64,000 bases of DNA from an uncultured Eubacteriales bacterium. GTDB taxonomy: Bacteria > Bacillota > Clostridia > Oscillospirales > CAG-272. Where the stretch lies: contig CAKROZ010000006.1 of the NCBI GenBank assembly GCA_934373635.1, forward strand, positions 36,596-100,595, given 5' to 3'. The position numbers were made by a program, and so were the translations under genes. Below, piece after piece: positions 41,071-50,137 of the stretch. The notes under the pieces were generated by a model that saw only the letters and a program-made list of their open reading frames with translations, was not told the origin of the DNA and did not search any database. Each line of letters starts with the position of its first letter. The stretch's first letter is position 1.

Positions 41071-41883
41071 ATGAAAACGAAAAACAAGCTGTTTCATTCC
41101 ATCGCGGCGGCGCCCCACATCGTGTGGGCGATCCTCTTCATCATCGTTCCCCTTCTGATTGTGGTGTATTACGCGTTCACCGACGATGCAGGGAGTTTCA
41201 CCTTTGAGAACATTTTCGGGCTGACCGACTACTCGCAGATCTTTCTTCTGTCGGTCGAGCTCGCCGTGATCGCGACGCTCGTCTGCCTGCTTGTCGGTTA
41301 TCCCCTCGCCTATATTATGGCGAAGGCAAAGCCCTCGCACCAGAAATTCTTTGTGATCCTTCTGATGCTTCCGATGTGGACGAACCTTCTGATCCGCACC
41401 TACTCGATCATGGCGATCCTCGACGACGGCGGATTCTTAAATCAGCTGCTCGGCACGGAGCTTCACATCATCGGGACAAAGGGTGCCGTGATCTTCGGCA
41501 TGGTCTACGACTTCCTTCCTTACATGGTTCTTCCGATCTACACCTGCATATCCAAGATCGACAAGCACATGTGGGAGGCGGCAAGCGACCTCGGATGCAG
41601 TCCGATGCGCGTCATCACCAAGGTCATCTTTCCCCTGTCACTCTCGGGCGTGATCTCGGGCGTCACGATGGTGTTCGTTCCTTCCATCAGCACCTTCTAC
41701 ATCTCGCAAAAACTCGGCGGAGGCACCTTCGAGCTCATCGGTGACACCATCGAGCGGCAGTTCGTATCGGGTGCGCACAGCACGGGCGCGGCAATCTCCT
41801 TTGTCATGATGATCCTCATTCTGATCTCGCTCTCTATTATGAACCGCTTCTCCGACCCCGAAGACGGAGGTATCATCGTATGA
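41071..41883 (+). CDS. potB: Spermidine/putrescine ABC transporter permease PotB
   Basis: 270 aa, about six membrane helices. The EAA loop that contacts PotA is MWEAASDLGCSPMRVITKV. Start ATG 41071 lies 19 bp after potA, with GAGG upstream. Its end overlaps potC by 4 bp (ATGA). Confidence 0.95.
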   Translation: MKTKNKLFHSIAAAPHIVWAILFIIVPLLIVVYYAFTDDAGSFTFENIFGLTDYSQIFLLSVELAVIATLVCLLVGYPLAYIMAKAKPSHQKFFVILLMLPMWTNLLIRTYSIMAILDDGGFLNQLLGTELHIIGTKGAVIFGMVYDFLPYMVLPIYTCISKIDKHMWEAASDLGCSPMRVITKVIFPLSLSGVISGVTMVFVPSISTFYISQKLGGGTFELIGDTIERQFVSGAHSTGAAISFVMMILILISLSIMNRFSDPEDGGIIV

Positions 41884-42692
41884 AACACCTCTCGAGAATT
41901 TATCTTTGCCTCATCTTCGGAATCCTCTACATCCCGATTCTGACCCTGATTTTCTTCTCCTTCAACGCACAGAACAGCACGGCGGTCTTTTCGGGCTTCA
42001 GCCTCATGTGGTACCGCGAGCTCTTCAGTTCGCCCGACACCTTCGTCGCCCTGCGCAATACGCTGATTCTCGCGCTCTCCTCCTCCGTTCTCGCGACGAT
42101 CATCGGCACCGCAGCGGCAGAGGGGATCTACCGCATGAAAAACAAGTTCATCAAGAGCACCGTCAAGTCGGTCACCAACATCCCGATGATGAACCCCGAT
42201 ATCGTCACGGGTATGTCGATGATGCTGTTCTTCGTCGCGGTGGCGGGCATCATCGGCATCGCTTACGACTCCATCGGCTTTGTCGCGATGCTCATCGCAC
42301 ACACGACCTTCTCCCTTCCCTATGTCATTCTGTCGGTGCTCCCCAGAGTCACCGATCTCGGAAAGACCTACTCCGAGGCGGCGATGGATCTCGGATGCAC
42401 CCCGCTGCAATCCTTCTTCAAGGTGGAGCTCCCGAACCTCATGCCCGGCGTCCTCTCCGGCTTCATCATGGCGTTCACGCTCTCGCTCGACGACTTCGTG
42501 ATCTCCTACTTTGTCGGTTCCTCGAATTTTCAGACGCTCCCCCTTCTCATCTACTCGATGACGAAGAAAAAGGTGACACCCGACATGTACGCGCTCTCGA
42601 CGCTTATCATCCTCGTCATTTTCGCACTGCTTGTCATTTCTAATGTCCGTAGCGGCAGACGCGCGCAAAAAGCAGGAGGGAAAAAGAGATGA
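41880..42692 (+). CDS. potC: Spermidine/putrescine ABC transporter permease PotC
   Basis: 270 aa, six membrane helices; begins RIYLCLIFGILYIPILTLIFFSF. EAA loop YSEAAMDLGCTPLQSFFKVELPNL. Overlaps potB and potD by 4 bp each, so all subunits are translated together. Confidence 0.95.
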   Translation: MKHLSRIYLCLIFGILYIPILTLIFFSFNAQNSTAVFSGFSLMWYRELFSSPDTFVALRNTLILALSSSVLATIIGTAAAEGIYRMKNKFIKSTVKSVTNIPMMNPDIVTGMSMMLFFVAVAGIIGIAYDSIGFVAMLIAHTTFSLPYVILSVLPRVTDLGKTYSEAAMDLGCTPLQSFFKVELPNLMPGVLSGFIMAFTLSLDDFVISYFVGSSNFQTLPLLIYSMTKKKVTPDMYALSTLIILVIFALLVISNVRSGRRAQKAGGKKR

Positions 42693-44008
42693 AACGGCGA
42701 ATTTCTCTGCTTATTTTCATACTTTTATTTGCATTTGTTATGATTTTCCTCGCATCTTGCGGAAGCAACGAAGAAGAAGGCGAAGTCAAAGAGGGTGAGG
42801 TCAGAGTCCTAAATGTCTACAACTGGGGCGAATACATTTCCGACGGCTCCCTCGGTTCCTACGATACCAACGCGGAATTCGAAGCGTGGTACAACAGCAC
42901 CCACAAGGACAAGGTAAAGATCATCTACACCACCTATGCCACAAACGAAGACATGTACGCGAAGATTTCGAGCGGTGCGGGCACCTATGATGTCATCATC
43001 CCCTCCGACTACATGATTCAGAAGATGGCAAAGGAAGGCTTGCTTCTCCCCTTCAATGTCAAGGAAGACATTCCGAATTACGAGTACATCGAGGATGCCT
43101 ACAAGGGGCTACTCTATGACCCCGAGGAGAAGTATTCCGTCCCCTACACCTACGGCATGACGGGAATCATCTACAATGCCACGCTGATCGACGAAGAGGA
43201 TGCGGCGGAGGAAAGCTGGGGCCTTCTCTGGAACGAAAAGTACAAGGGAAAGATCCTCCAGTTCAACAATCCGCGCGACGGCTTCGGCTCGGCGATGTAT
43301 TATCTGAATCTCGACGTCAACTCGAAGGATCCCGCCGTCTGGCAAAAGGCGCTCGACAAGCTTCTCGAGCAGAAGCCGTACGTGCAGGGCTACGTCAGTG
43401 ACGAGATCTTCAACAAAATGATCTCCGCCTCTGCCGCCGCGGCGCCCTATTATGCGGGCGACTATATCACGATGGCGGATCAAAATGAGAACCTCGCCTT
43501 CTACTATCCGAAAGAAGGCACCAACGTTTTCGTCGACGCCATGTGTATTCCGAAGTCGGCGAGATACCCCGACCTCGCGAAGGAGTATATCAATTTCATG
43601 CTCTCGGAGGAGGCGGCAGTCGCCAACGCACTGTATATCGGTTACGCATCGCCGAACCGTCTCGTCAAGGAGAGCGAAGACTATCTTGACGAAATGGGCG
43701 AAGAGGCATACGAGATCCTGTACAAACTCTCGGGAGCGGAAGCCAATGTCAATTACGGCTATGACCCCGTATATTACAGTTTCGACGATGAAACGCAGGA
43801 GCTCGTCAACTCTCTTTGGGAGAGTCTGAAGACCGAGAGTGCCATCGAACCGTGGGTGCATGTGGTCAGCGGCGTGATTGTCGTTTCCCTGCTCGCCTTC
43901 GGGACTTGGACGGTCTATCTCCGCAAAAAGCGCTCCAAAAATTACCGTTTGCGTGACAAAGAAGCCGCAAAAGCGAAGCGTCGGGCGGCAAGATCGACGC
44001 AAGGCTGA
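42689..44008 (+). CDS. potD: Spermidine/putrescine-binding lipoprotein with C-terminal membrane anchor
   Basis: 439 aa. N-terminal lipoprotein signal ending LASC (about residue 22), binding domain with VLNVYNWGEYISDGSLG, DVIIPSDYMIQKM, GLLYDPEEKYSVPYTYGMTGI, FVDAMCIPKSARYPD. Typical PotD proteins stop near residue 360-370. Here about 60 residues follow: a hydrophobic segment WVHVVSGVIVVSLLAFGTW then RKKR and a basic tail. This predicts anchoring at both ends, with the tail in the cytoplasm. Overlaps potC by 4 bp. Confidence 0.93.
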   Translation: MKRRISLLIFILLFAFVMIFLASCGSNEEEGEVKEGEVRVLNVYNWGEYISDGSLGSYDTNAEFEAWYNSTHKDKVKIIYTTYATNEDMYAKISSGAGTYDVIIPSDYMIQKMAKEGLLLPFNVKEDIPNYEYIEDAYKGLLYDPEEKYSVPYTYGMTGIIYNATLIDEEDAAEESWGLLWNEKYKGKILQFNNPRDGFGSAMYYLNLDVNSKDPAVWQKALDKLLEQKPYVQGYVSDEIFNKMISASAAAAPYYAGDYITMADQNENLAFYYPKEGTNVFVDAMCIPKSARYPDLAKEYINFMLSEEAAVANALYIGYASPNRLVKESEDYLDEMGEEAYEILYKLSGAEANVNYGYDPVYYSFDDETQELVNSLWESLKTESAIEPWVHVVSGVIVVSLLAFGTWTVYLRKKRSKNYRLRDKEAAKAKRRAARSTQG

Positions 44009-44039
44009 TCTACGCTCCGTCGGTTGTTTCGAAAGACAT

Positions 44040-44090
44040 GTAAAACCAAACACGGGGACGTTCAAAAAGTGTCCCCGTGTTTGGTTTTAC
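44040..44090 (+). terminator. Terminator of potABCD
   Basis: Perfect 20-bp stem (44040-44059 with 44071-44090), 11-nt loop. Flanking A/T-rich ends make it strong in both directions. Confidence 0.85.
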
Positions 44091-44094
44091 GGCT

Positions 44095-44460
44095 CTATGG
44101 GGTCTACAATAAATGTTGGGGTAAGCATAAAAAGCGAGCATAAAGAGAAAAATCTGTTAGAATAAAGTTACCACACCAATTCGACAGGAGATTCTCTTTT
44201 ATACTCGCTTCTCATTATACACATGAGATTCCGAATTTGTAAGATGTAATCGTAGAAAAAATTGAGAATTCGAAAAAAATACAGAGAATTTATATTTCGC
44301 TCGAGCGAAAAAAGGTTAATTCTCCGTGTTGTGGCAATGCCACCTCCCAAATTCAAGACTATCGAACACAAATCGTAAAACAAGATTAAGGTCCTGAAGC
44401 GGATTGCCTACGGCTACCGCAACTTTGACCGTTTCCGCAACCGCATTTTACATATCTTTT
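44095..44460 (+). mobile_element. ISL3-family insertion sequence relic, internally deleted
   Basis: GGGTCTACAATAAATGTTGG (44100-44119) resembles an ISL3-type end, followed by a large hairpin (44132-44154 with 44188-44210). Then a piece in one frame reads CCGNATSQIQDYRTQIVKQ (like the N-terminal zinc-finger of ISL3 transposases), joined in another frame to KVLKRIAYGYRNFDRFRNR (like the transposase C-terminus). Roughly a kilobase of coding sequence is missing between them. Cannot move by itself. The 71-aa minus-strand frame here is a shadow. Confidence 0.7.
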
Positions 44461-44586
44461 CCCATCAAAACGCCGCATAGAAACACGGAAGAGGTTTCCG
44501 CTTCGCTTCAACCTCTTCCGCGTTTCTACGCCCCCTTAGTGACTTTATTCTATTTTCTTTGTTTTTTCGCTCCGACTATTGGCAAA
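44442..44586 (-). repeat. Dispersed ~145-bp repeat, copy 1
   Basis: Shares most bases with 55730-55883. It holds a hairpin with arms TAGAAACACGGAAGAGG and the near complement CCTCTTCCGCGTTTCTA, plus conserved outer blocks CGCATTTTACATATCTT and GACTTTATTCTATTTTC. Directly downstream of spoVT on the minus strand, where it would act as its terminator. Confidence 0.75.
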
Positions 44587-44598
44587 GGACGCTTATCT

Positions 44599-45153
44599 TC
44601 AGGTTTCCATTTGCTTGCCGAGGAAAATCCCTGCGGTCTGGATCAATTTGCTTTCGATCTCCGGAGCGATCCGTCCGCTCTCATCGGTTCCCGGCTGCCA
44701 TCCCGAGAGGACGCATCCGATGATGTCGCCGCCCGCGAGAATCGGCATGGCGCAACTGACATAGTGTGTGCCGCCATCCTCGGTAATGGCGATTTCCTCG
44801 CGTCCCGCGGTGTGCTGATACAGCCCGCGGGATTCAATCACGGATTCAAGCCCTGCCGAGATCTTTCTCTCCTGATACTCCCGTTTGGACGCGCCCGCCA
44901 CCGTAATGACGGCATCTCTGTCACAAACAAACACGGGAAGTCCTGCCGTTTTCTGAAGCGTTTCGGCATATTCCGCGGCAAAATTCTGAAGCTCTCCGAT
45001 CGGAGAATATTTCTTGAAAATGACTTCGCCTTCTCTGTCGGTGTATATTTCAAGCGGATCACCCTCGCGGATCCGCATGGTACGTCGGATCTCTTTCGGG
45101 ATCACGACCCTGCCGAGATCATCGATTCTTCTTACAATACCTGTGGCTTTCAT
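44599..45153 (-). CDS. spoVT: Stage V sporulation protein T
   Basis: 184 aa. N-terminal AbrB-type swapped-hairpin DNA-binding domain (MKATGIVRRIDDLGRVVIPK, EIRRTMRIREGDPLEIY), then a GAF-like domain (about 55-180; LPVFVCDRDAVITVAGASKREY). Regulator of forespore gene expression and spore properties. Begins at ATG 45153 after AAGGAG. An inverted repeat just upstream (45165-45199) may be an operator. Confidence 0.96.
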   Translation of the reverse strand: MKATGIVRRIDDLGRVVIPKEIRRTMRIREGDPLEIYTDREGEVIFKKYSPIGELQNFAAEYAETLQKTAGLPVFVCDRDAVITVAGASKREYQERKISAGLESVIESRGLYQHTAGREEIAITEDGGTHYVSCAMPILAGGDIIGCVLSGWQPGTDESGRIAPEIESKLIQTAGIFLGKQMET

Positions 45154-45164
45154 TGTTATAACTC

Positions 45165-45199
45165 CTTGTTCAAAACCATATTTGGTACGGTTTTACAAG
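45165..45199. promoter_or_regulatory. Inverted repeat upstream of spoVT
   Basis: CTTGTTCAAAACC (45165-45177) faces GGTTTTACAAG (45189-45199), a gapped 11-bp palindrome overlapping the spoVT ribosome binding site region. Could be bound by SpoVT itself, or by another regulator. Confidence 0.4.
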
Positions 45200-45284
45200 G
45201 ATATTATTTGAAATCCGACGGATTTTATCCACATCGGAACAAGGGAATTTTTTCTTTTTGAATGTTTCGGGACGACAAAGTCGG

Positions 45285-46211
45285 TTATGGCATGATCTCC
45301 CGCTTCACGCGGCACAGCTCGGAAACGAACGCTTTATCAAGCTCCGAAAGCTTATATTCTTTCCGATAGATCATCAGATCCTTATATATCCGCCGATTTT
45401 CTTCACAGGGACGGCAGACAAGTCCGTAGCGTTCGAGCAATGTCTTCGGCATCGGAGATACCCACATGAAGGTATCCGTATTTTCCGAGAGAAGATCAAA
45501 CTGACTCCCGCGTTCGAAAACGAAGATCCGTTTCTCTACATCGGGCAGCTCTTCCTTTTTGACTTCGGAGAACGGGAGAGAAGGAACATAGGGATCGGCA
45601 TGAGCGATCTCGATATGCGACGCGAGATCGTGATAGGTGATCTTCGAAAGGGCGGCAAGCGGACTCTCCCGACTCATCAGGAGAACATAACGGAACTCCG
45701 TAATGAGCTCATACGACAGTCCTTTTTCCTCCATCATGTCTTTATAATATTTGTCAAACGATTCGGCGTAACGCAGAATACCGAGCTTATACTTCTCTTC
45801 GAGAACGTTTCTGACGGTACGCATGGAATTCGTCTCTTTATAGAAGAGCTCCGCGCTGTCAAGCTCTGTCACCCGGTGCGAAAAGGCGGCGAACGCCTCG
45901 GAAATATAGCTCGCACGCGGGACGGAGACGGAAAAATGCTTTTTATGTACCGCGCCGTCCTTGAACACCGTTTCAAGCGTATCTACCTGACCGAGAATGG
46001 ACTTCGCATATTTCAGAAACACCTCGCCGTCCGCGGTGAGTTTCATTCCCCTCGCGGAACGTTCAAAGATCGTCACACCGAGAGAGCTCTCGAGATCGCG
46101 GATCGAACGGCTCAGGTTCGGTTGATCGATATACAGCTTTTCCGCCGCTTTGTTGATGGAGCCCAAGGAAGCGACCTCCACGGCGTATTTTAAATACAAT
46201 AAATTCATCAT
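45285..46211 (-). CDS. LysR family transcriptional regulator
   Basis: 308 aa. Winged helix-turn-helix at the N-terminus (LKYAVEVASLGSINKAAEKLYIDQPNLSRSIRDLESSLG, VTIFERSARGMKLTADGE), then a type 2 periplasmic-binding-like effector domain. Target unknown; it lies between spoVT and the capsule trio, on the same strand as both. A second in-frame Met precedes the chosen one by a single codon. Confidence 0.92.
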   Translation of the reverse strand: MMNLLYLKYAVEVASLGSINKAAEKLYIDQPNLSRSIRDLESSLGVTIFERSARGMKLTADGEVFLKYAKSILGQVDTLETVFKDGAVHKKHFSVSVPRASYISEAFAAFSHRVTELDSAELFYKETNSMRTVRNVLEEKYKLGILRYAESFDKYYKDMMEEKGLSYELITEFRYVLLMSRESPLAALSKITYHDLASHIEIAHADPYVPSLPFSEVKKEELPDVEKRIFVFERGSQFDLLSENTDTFMWVSPMPKTLLERYGLVCRPCEENRRIYKDLMIYRKEYKLSELDKAFVSELCRVKREIMP

Positions 46212-46344
46212 GCATTACCCGCTTGATTTCGACCTTTTCATTGTAACGCCAAAGGCGAAAGGGTTTCTCATCGCTTATACTTTTTTTGTTGAAACAACTC
46301 AATTCATTTTGCTTACATGTTTTTGCCGATGCTCGCGAAAAACT

Positions 46345-47055
46345 TCATTTTACATATCGGAAATCGTTTATATCATGAAATATTGCGAGCGAACGTTCCT
46401 CGATATACGGCAGGGCGGTGCCGAGCACATGCTCCGCGCGAAGGAAATCGCGGTATGCCGCCGCGTTTTTCCCGTGAATATCCGTGCCGATGGCAACGAC
46501 AAGCTCACGGTCCACCCAATCGAAAAGCTGTCTCCGACGGAACAGTCCAGTCAGCGAGCAGGCATTCAATTGAAGCATGGCGCCGACACCGATCATTTCT
46601 TCGATATTTTTTTTGGCATAGCGATCCGCATGAGCGAGAACAACAAAATACCCGCGATCCCGCAAAACTGCGACGGAATCACAAAAGTCCAAAGAAAATT
46701 CATTGAACGGCAACTCGAGCAAAACCGTCTTCGTGCCGTAAAAACACAGATCGGAAAAATCGGAAAGATTTTCGATCCCCCGACAGAGCAACACCTCCGC
46801 GCCGAGCCGAACGGTCGGCGGAATAAACGCGGGAGGCGTCTTTTTAATTGCCGACATCAGGCTTTGATACGCCGCGGCACGGCGTCTTTGAAAGTCGGGG
46901 ATTGCGTGAAGATGAGGATAGAAGTGTGGTGTTGCAATGATCTTATCCACCCCGGCATGTGCGGCAAGCGACAGCTGTACGAGAGAGGTAGCAACCGAAG
47001 ATGAGCCGTGATCCGCGCCAGGTAAAATATGCGTATGAAAATCAACGACCGACAT
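46345..47055 (-). CDS. cpsB: Tyrosine-protein phosphatase, PHP type (CpsB/YwqE)
   Basis: 236 aa PHP-fold phosphatase. Metal ligands in VDFHTHILPGADHGS (1-18), IIATPHFYPHLH, VRLGAEV, LAHADRYA and GTDIHGK. It dephosphorylates the tyrosine kinase encoded just upstream, controlling polysaccharide polymerisation. Third gene of a Wzz-kinase-phosphatase operon. Overlaps nothing; 13 bp after cpsD. Confidence 0.92.
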   Translation of the reverse strand: MSVVDFHTHILPGADHGSSSVATSLVQLSLAAHAGVDKIIATPHFYPHLHAIPDFQRRRAAAYQSLMSAIKKTPPAFIPPTVRLGAEVLLCRGIENLSDFSDLCFYGTKTVLLELPFNEFSLDFCDSVAVLRDRGYFVVLAHADRYAKKNIEEMIGVGAMLQLNACSLTGLFRRRQLFDWVDRELVVAIGTDIHGKNAAAYRDFLRAEHVLGTALPYIEERSLAIFHDINDFRYVK

Positions 47056-47068
47056 GCCTCGCCCTCGC

Positions 47069-47857
47069 TTATTCCCGAGTTATGCTTGTGTCGTAGGAAT
47101 AAGAATTGTAGGCGGCGTATCTTCCGTTTTTATATTTTGTATACGCGGTCCCCTTCCCGTTTTTCGGGTCGAACGCGTCTAAGATAATTCCGAAAACGGG
47201 TGCTTCCAGCATACGCATGGACTCCACCGCCTCGTTCATGCTGTTGATATCGGAAAAACCGGCTTTTGCCACAAGGAGATAGCCGTTGACATTCTTCTTC
47301 AGGAGCAATGCATCCGAAACGGTGTTGACGGGAGAGGTATCAATAATAATATATTCGAATTTATCCTCGCAGTACTTCATCAGCGCTTCCATACGCTCGG
47401 ATGCGAGAAGTGCCGCGGGATTCGTCGTGGTTTTTCCCGAATACAAGACGGAAAGACCCGGAACGGCGGACGGTTTAATGTTCGGTTCCTCGTCGATACC
47501 GGCAAGGTACTCCGAAAGTCCGTGTATCTGCCCCGTTTCACCGAACAGGCGCGCAATGCGAGGCTTCCTCAGATCTGCGTCCACGAGCAATACGCGATGT
47601 TCCGTGGAGTTCTGTGCGAGAGTGATGGCAAGATTGATGGATACGGTGGTTTTTCCTTCCCCGGGGACCGCACTCGTAATGACGAGCCGCTTACACTTGT
47701 CCACAATCGGAAGGTAGAGAAGGTTCGTATATGCCGTGCGATAGGCTTCTTTGACGGCAAACGGTGTTTCTTCGCTTAAAATCAGTTTCCGGTCCTCGGC
47801 ATAGGTGCCGTGCACCGATTTTCTTTTTTTCTTAAAAAAACGAAAACGGAATTTCAT
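47069..47857 (-). CDS. cpsD: Bacterial tyrosine kinase (CpsD/CapB type)
   Basis: 262 aa cytoplasmic BY-kinase. Walker A VPGEGKTTVSINLA (about 64-77), Walker A' VLLVDADLRKPRI, Walker B YIIIDTSPV. The C-terminal tail is Tyr-rich: YTKYKNGRYAAYNSYSYD, the site of autophosphorylation in this family. Activated by the membrane protein encoded by cpsC, with which it overlaps by 4 bp. Confidence 0.94.
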   Translation of the reverse strand: MKFRFRFFKKKRKSVHGTYAEDRKLILSEETPFAVKEAYRTAYTNLLYLPIVDKCKRLVITSAVPGEGKTTVSINLAITLAQNSTEHRVLLVDADLRKPRIARLFGETGQIHGLSEYLAGIDEEPNIKPSAVPGLSVLYSGKTTTNPAALLASERMEALMKYCEDKFEYIIIDTSPVNTVSDALLLKKNVNGYLLVAKAGFSDINSMNEAVESMRMLEAPVFGIILDAFDPKNGKGTAYTKYKNGRYAAYNSYSYDTSITRE

Positions 47858-48588
47858 GCGCCCGCCGCCTCCTTATGTTCGGTCTCCGAAGCACCGACCT
47901 CCGCCTTTTGAAGCGGAATCACGCCGAGCACGGGAATGTCGAAATTTTCTTCGATCTTTTTCTTATCGCGAACGGTGGTGTCGAGCGTCGAGAAAAGCCA
48001 GACGCCGAGAAGAGCGAGAACGAATCCGACGACACCGCCGACGAGGGCGTTACGCACGGTGCCGCGTCCGTTGGAGCGCGTCGGCATTTCCGGTTTTCCG
48101 AGAGGAACGACCTTGCTTGCCTTCTCGCCGAAGATATGCAGAAATTCGTCGTTGGAGATCGAGCAAATGGTGTCGGCAATCGCAAAGGCGCGCTCTTTGT
48201 CGGTGTCGGTCACCGAGACGGTAAATGCACGGGTCTCATCGTTTTGGGTCACCTTGACAACCTTTTGCAGATCAGCGACCGTGACCGTTTCGTTGTAGGG
48301 GGCGGGCAACGCTTTCACGACATCGGACAGAAAAACATTTTCGGTCACCGCTATCATGTAAATCGGGGTGTTCTGTGTCGCCGCATTGATATTCGCCTGG
48401 TCGGTCGTGCGGTTGTCCTCGGAATAAAGGCAAAGCTTGGTTGACGCGGTGTAGGTCAGTGTTTTGGTCAGGCGGGTATAGATCCCGACGCCCGCCGCAA
48501 AAACTGCCGCAACGATAACGATCAGCCACAGCTTCGGAAGAAACAGTCCGAGAATATCCTGGAATGTGATCTCTTCGTTCTTTTTCAT
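47854..48588 (-). CDS. cpsC: Wzz/CpsC chain-length determinant, kinase activator
   Basis: 244 aa with two membrane helices (LWLIVIVAAVFAAGVGIYTR near 16-36 and VGGVVGFVLALLGVWLFS near 190) enclosing an extracytoplasmic Wzz domain. The Pro-Gly-rich segment before the second helix is LGKPEMPTRSNGRGT. In Firmicutes the cytoplasmic tail of this protein activates the tyrosine kinase. First gene of the trio, behind a consensus promoter. No glycosyltransferases follow in this window. Confidence 0.9.
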   Translation of the reverse strand: MKKNEEITFQDILGLFLPKLWLIVIVAAVFAAGVGIYTRLTKTLTYTASTKLCLYSEDNRTTDQANINAATQNTPIYMIAVTENVFLSDVVKALPAPYNETVTVADLQKVVKVTQNDETRAFTVSVTDTDKERAFAIADTICSISNDEFLHIFGEKASKVVPLGKPEMPTRSNGRGTVRNALVGGVVGFVLALLGVWLFSTLDTTVRDKKKIEENFDIPVLGVIPLQKAEVGASETEHKEAAGA

Positions 48589-48630
48589 ATACTTCTCCTA
48601 ACATGACAACATGTCAATCAATACGGTAGT

Positions 48631-48659
48631 ATTATACCATAGCACACGCGGTTTGTCAA
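48631..48659 (-). promoter_or_regulatory. Promoter of cpsC-cpsD-cpsB
   Basis: TTGACA (48659-48654), 17-bp spacer, TATAAT (48636-48631). A short palindrome TGACATGTTGTCA (48603-48615) lies between it and the gene, a possible operator. Confidence 0.88.
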
Positions 48660-48690
48660 GGCATTTCGACAGGTTTCCCCCACCAGAGGG

Positions 48691-48734
48691 CGAAAGAAAC
48701 GGGCAGTTTTGCTCAAAACTGCCCGTTTCTTTCG
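48691..48734 (-). terminator. Terminator of the solute-binding protein gene
   Basis: Perfect 20-bp stem (48691-48710 with 48715-48734) with a 4-nt loop, core GGGCAGTTTT/AAAACTGCCC. No long U-run, but the stem is very strong. Confidence 0.65.
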
Positions 48735-48768
48735 CAAATCGGTGAATACAAAGGGTTTCGGTCTGCCG

Positions 48769-50070
48769 TCACGGATTTTGCTTTTTGTAATTCTCGATAT
48801 CTTCGTTCTGTACCTTTGCATATTTCGCGATCACTTTGTTCCAACCGTCGGCGTCATCCGCGGAATAATAGGCATTGAAGATGTTGCCCGTGTAGTACGG
48901 GTTCATGAAATAGCTGTTTCCTTGAGAGGTGATACGGGTTACCGTATCCCCCTCGCTCAGGGTGTAGTTTACGTTCGCAACGCCGTATTGCAGAAGGTTG
49001 CGGAGCGTTTCGTCCTGATTGATCGCGTAAACGATCTCCATGGCACGATTGGGTCTTGTGCATCCGGCGGAAATGGCAAGTGCGGAACCGTTATAAACAT
49101 CCTCGTATGTGGGTGTGTGGTAAGCAATGGTGTTGCAGATGTAGCCGACTTCTTCATAATTGAAGCGATCCGCATACGTACCGTTGACCACGCGCACATA
49201 ATCGGAAATGTTCTCCTCGGAAATGCCTTCGCCTTCGATGATTGCCCTACGAAGTTCTTCTGTCTCCTCATAGGATTTGTACGACGCCATGAGGAGTGGG
49301 CCGAAGTTGTACTTTTCACCCATGGATTCCTTCATCAGGAGGTAATCGTAGCTGCCCGTCATACGGTTGTTCGGAACGCTGTAATACTTACCGCCGCATT
49401 TCGACGCGTCGAGAAGCAACGGGGTAATCTTGGTATTGAGCATACCGTATTCTTTCATCTTATAATAGTCGGTAAGTTCAAGCAGTTTCTCGCCCGCCGT
49501 CAGGTCATTCATCATCTCGGCACTGTTAACAAGGAGAATGTCGATTTTTCTGTTTCCAGAAAGCGCGGCGATCACATCCGCATCAACGATCTTTCCGACA
49601 GTCGTCTGAATCGCGGTATCCTTCGCGCTCGATGCATCCGCCCCGATCTTTGCGACCGCCTCTTTGATCTCGGGGAGCGCCGCTTTCAGTTCATCGTCGA
49701 TCACCGCATCTTCGCCCGTCACATTTGAAAGCGCCGTTGTCAGCGTCGCGTAAGCGGCGGCGAATTTCTCATTCTCCGCAAGTACGGTATCGACCTCCGC
49801 GCGATAGTCCTCCGCGGAAAGATAATGCATATTTAACGAGGTCTTGAAGGTCGTCTCGGTGTATTGCTTAATCATACGGGAAACGGCGGTAACGGCGTTC
49901 TCGTCACTGCGCGTGTCTCCGACAATATACATTTCGAGCGTCACTTCCTCGACTGTCGGCGGCACGTATGTATAATTCTTCCGGTAAGCGCCGATCTCTT
50001 CTTCCCCGCAGCTGACGAGCAAAAGCACCGTCATAACGAGGCAAAGAAGCATTGAAACGATTTTTTTCAT
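48769..50070 (-). CDS. Extracellular solute-binding lipoprotein, function unknown
   Basis: 433 aa. Lipoprotein signal MKKIVSMLLCLVMTVLLLVSC (lipobox LVSC). Mostly alpha-helical binding-protein fold: VTLEMYIVGDTR at the start, KIDILLVNSAEMMNDLTAG, KYYSVPNNRM, and the typical ending VANVNYTLSEGDTVTRI / YFMNPYYTG seen in carbohydrate-binding LplA-like proteins. No transporter genes adjacent. Transcribed alone from the promoter at 50138-50166. Confidence 0.85.
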   Translation of the reverse strand: MKKIVSMLLCLVMTVLLLVSCGEEEIGAYRKNYTYVPPTVEEVTLEMYIVGDTRSDENAVTAVSRMIKQYTETTFKTSLNMHYLSAEDYRAEVDTVLAENEKFAAAYATLTTALSNVTGEDAVIDDELKAALPEIKEAVAKIGADASSAKDTAIQTTVGKIVDADVIAALSGNRKIDILLVNSAEMMNDLTAGEKLLELTDYYKMKEYGMLNTKITPLLLDASKCGGKYYSVPNNRMTGSYDYLLMKESMGEKYNFGPLLMASYKSYEETEELRRAIIEGEGISEENISDYVRVVNGTYADRFNYEEVGYICNTIAYHTPTYEDVYNGSALAISAGCTRPNRAMEIVYAINQDETLRNLLQYGVANVNYTLSEGDTVTRITSQGNSYFMNPYYTGNIFNAYYSADDADGWNKVIAKYAKVQNEDIENYKKQNP

Positions 50071-50137
50071 CGGGTTTTATCCTTTCCGTGGCACGGGTAG
50101 TGGTACGGGCACAAAACATGCCCGAAATTCATCCTAT

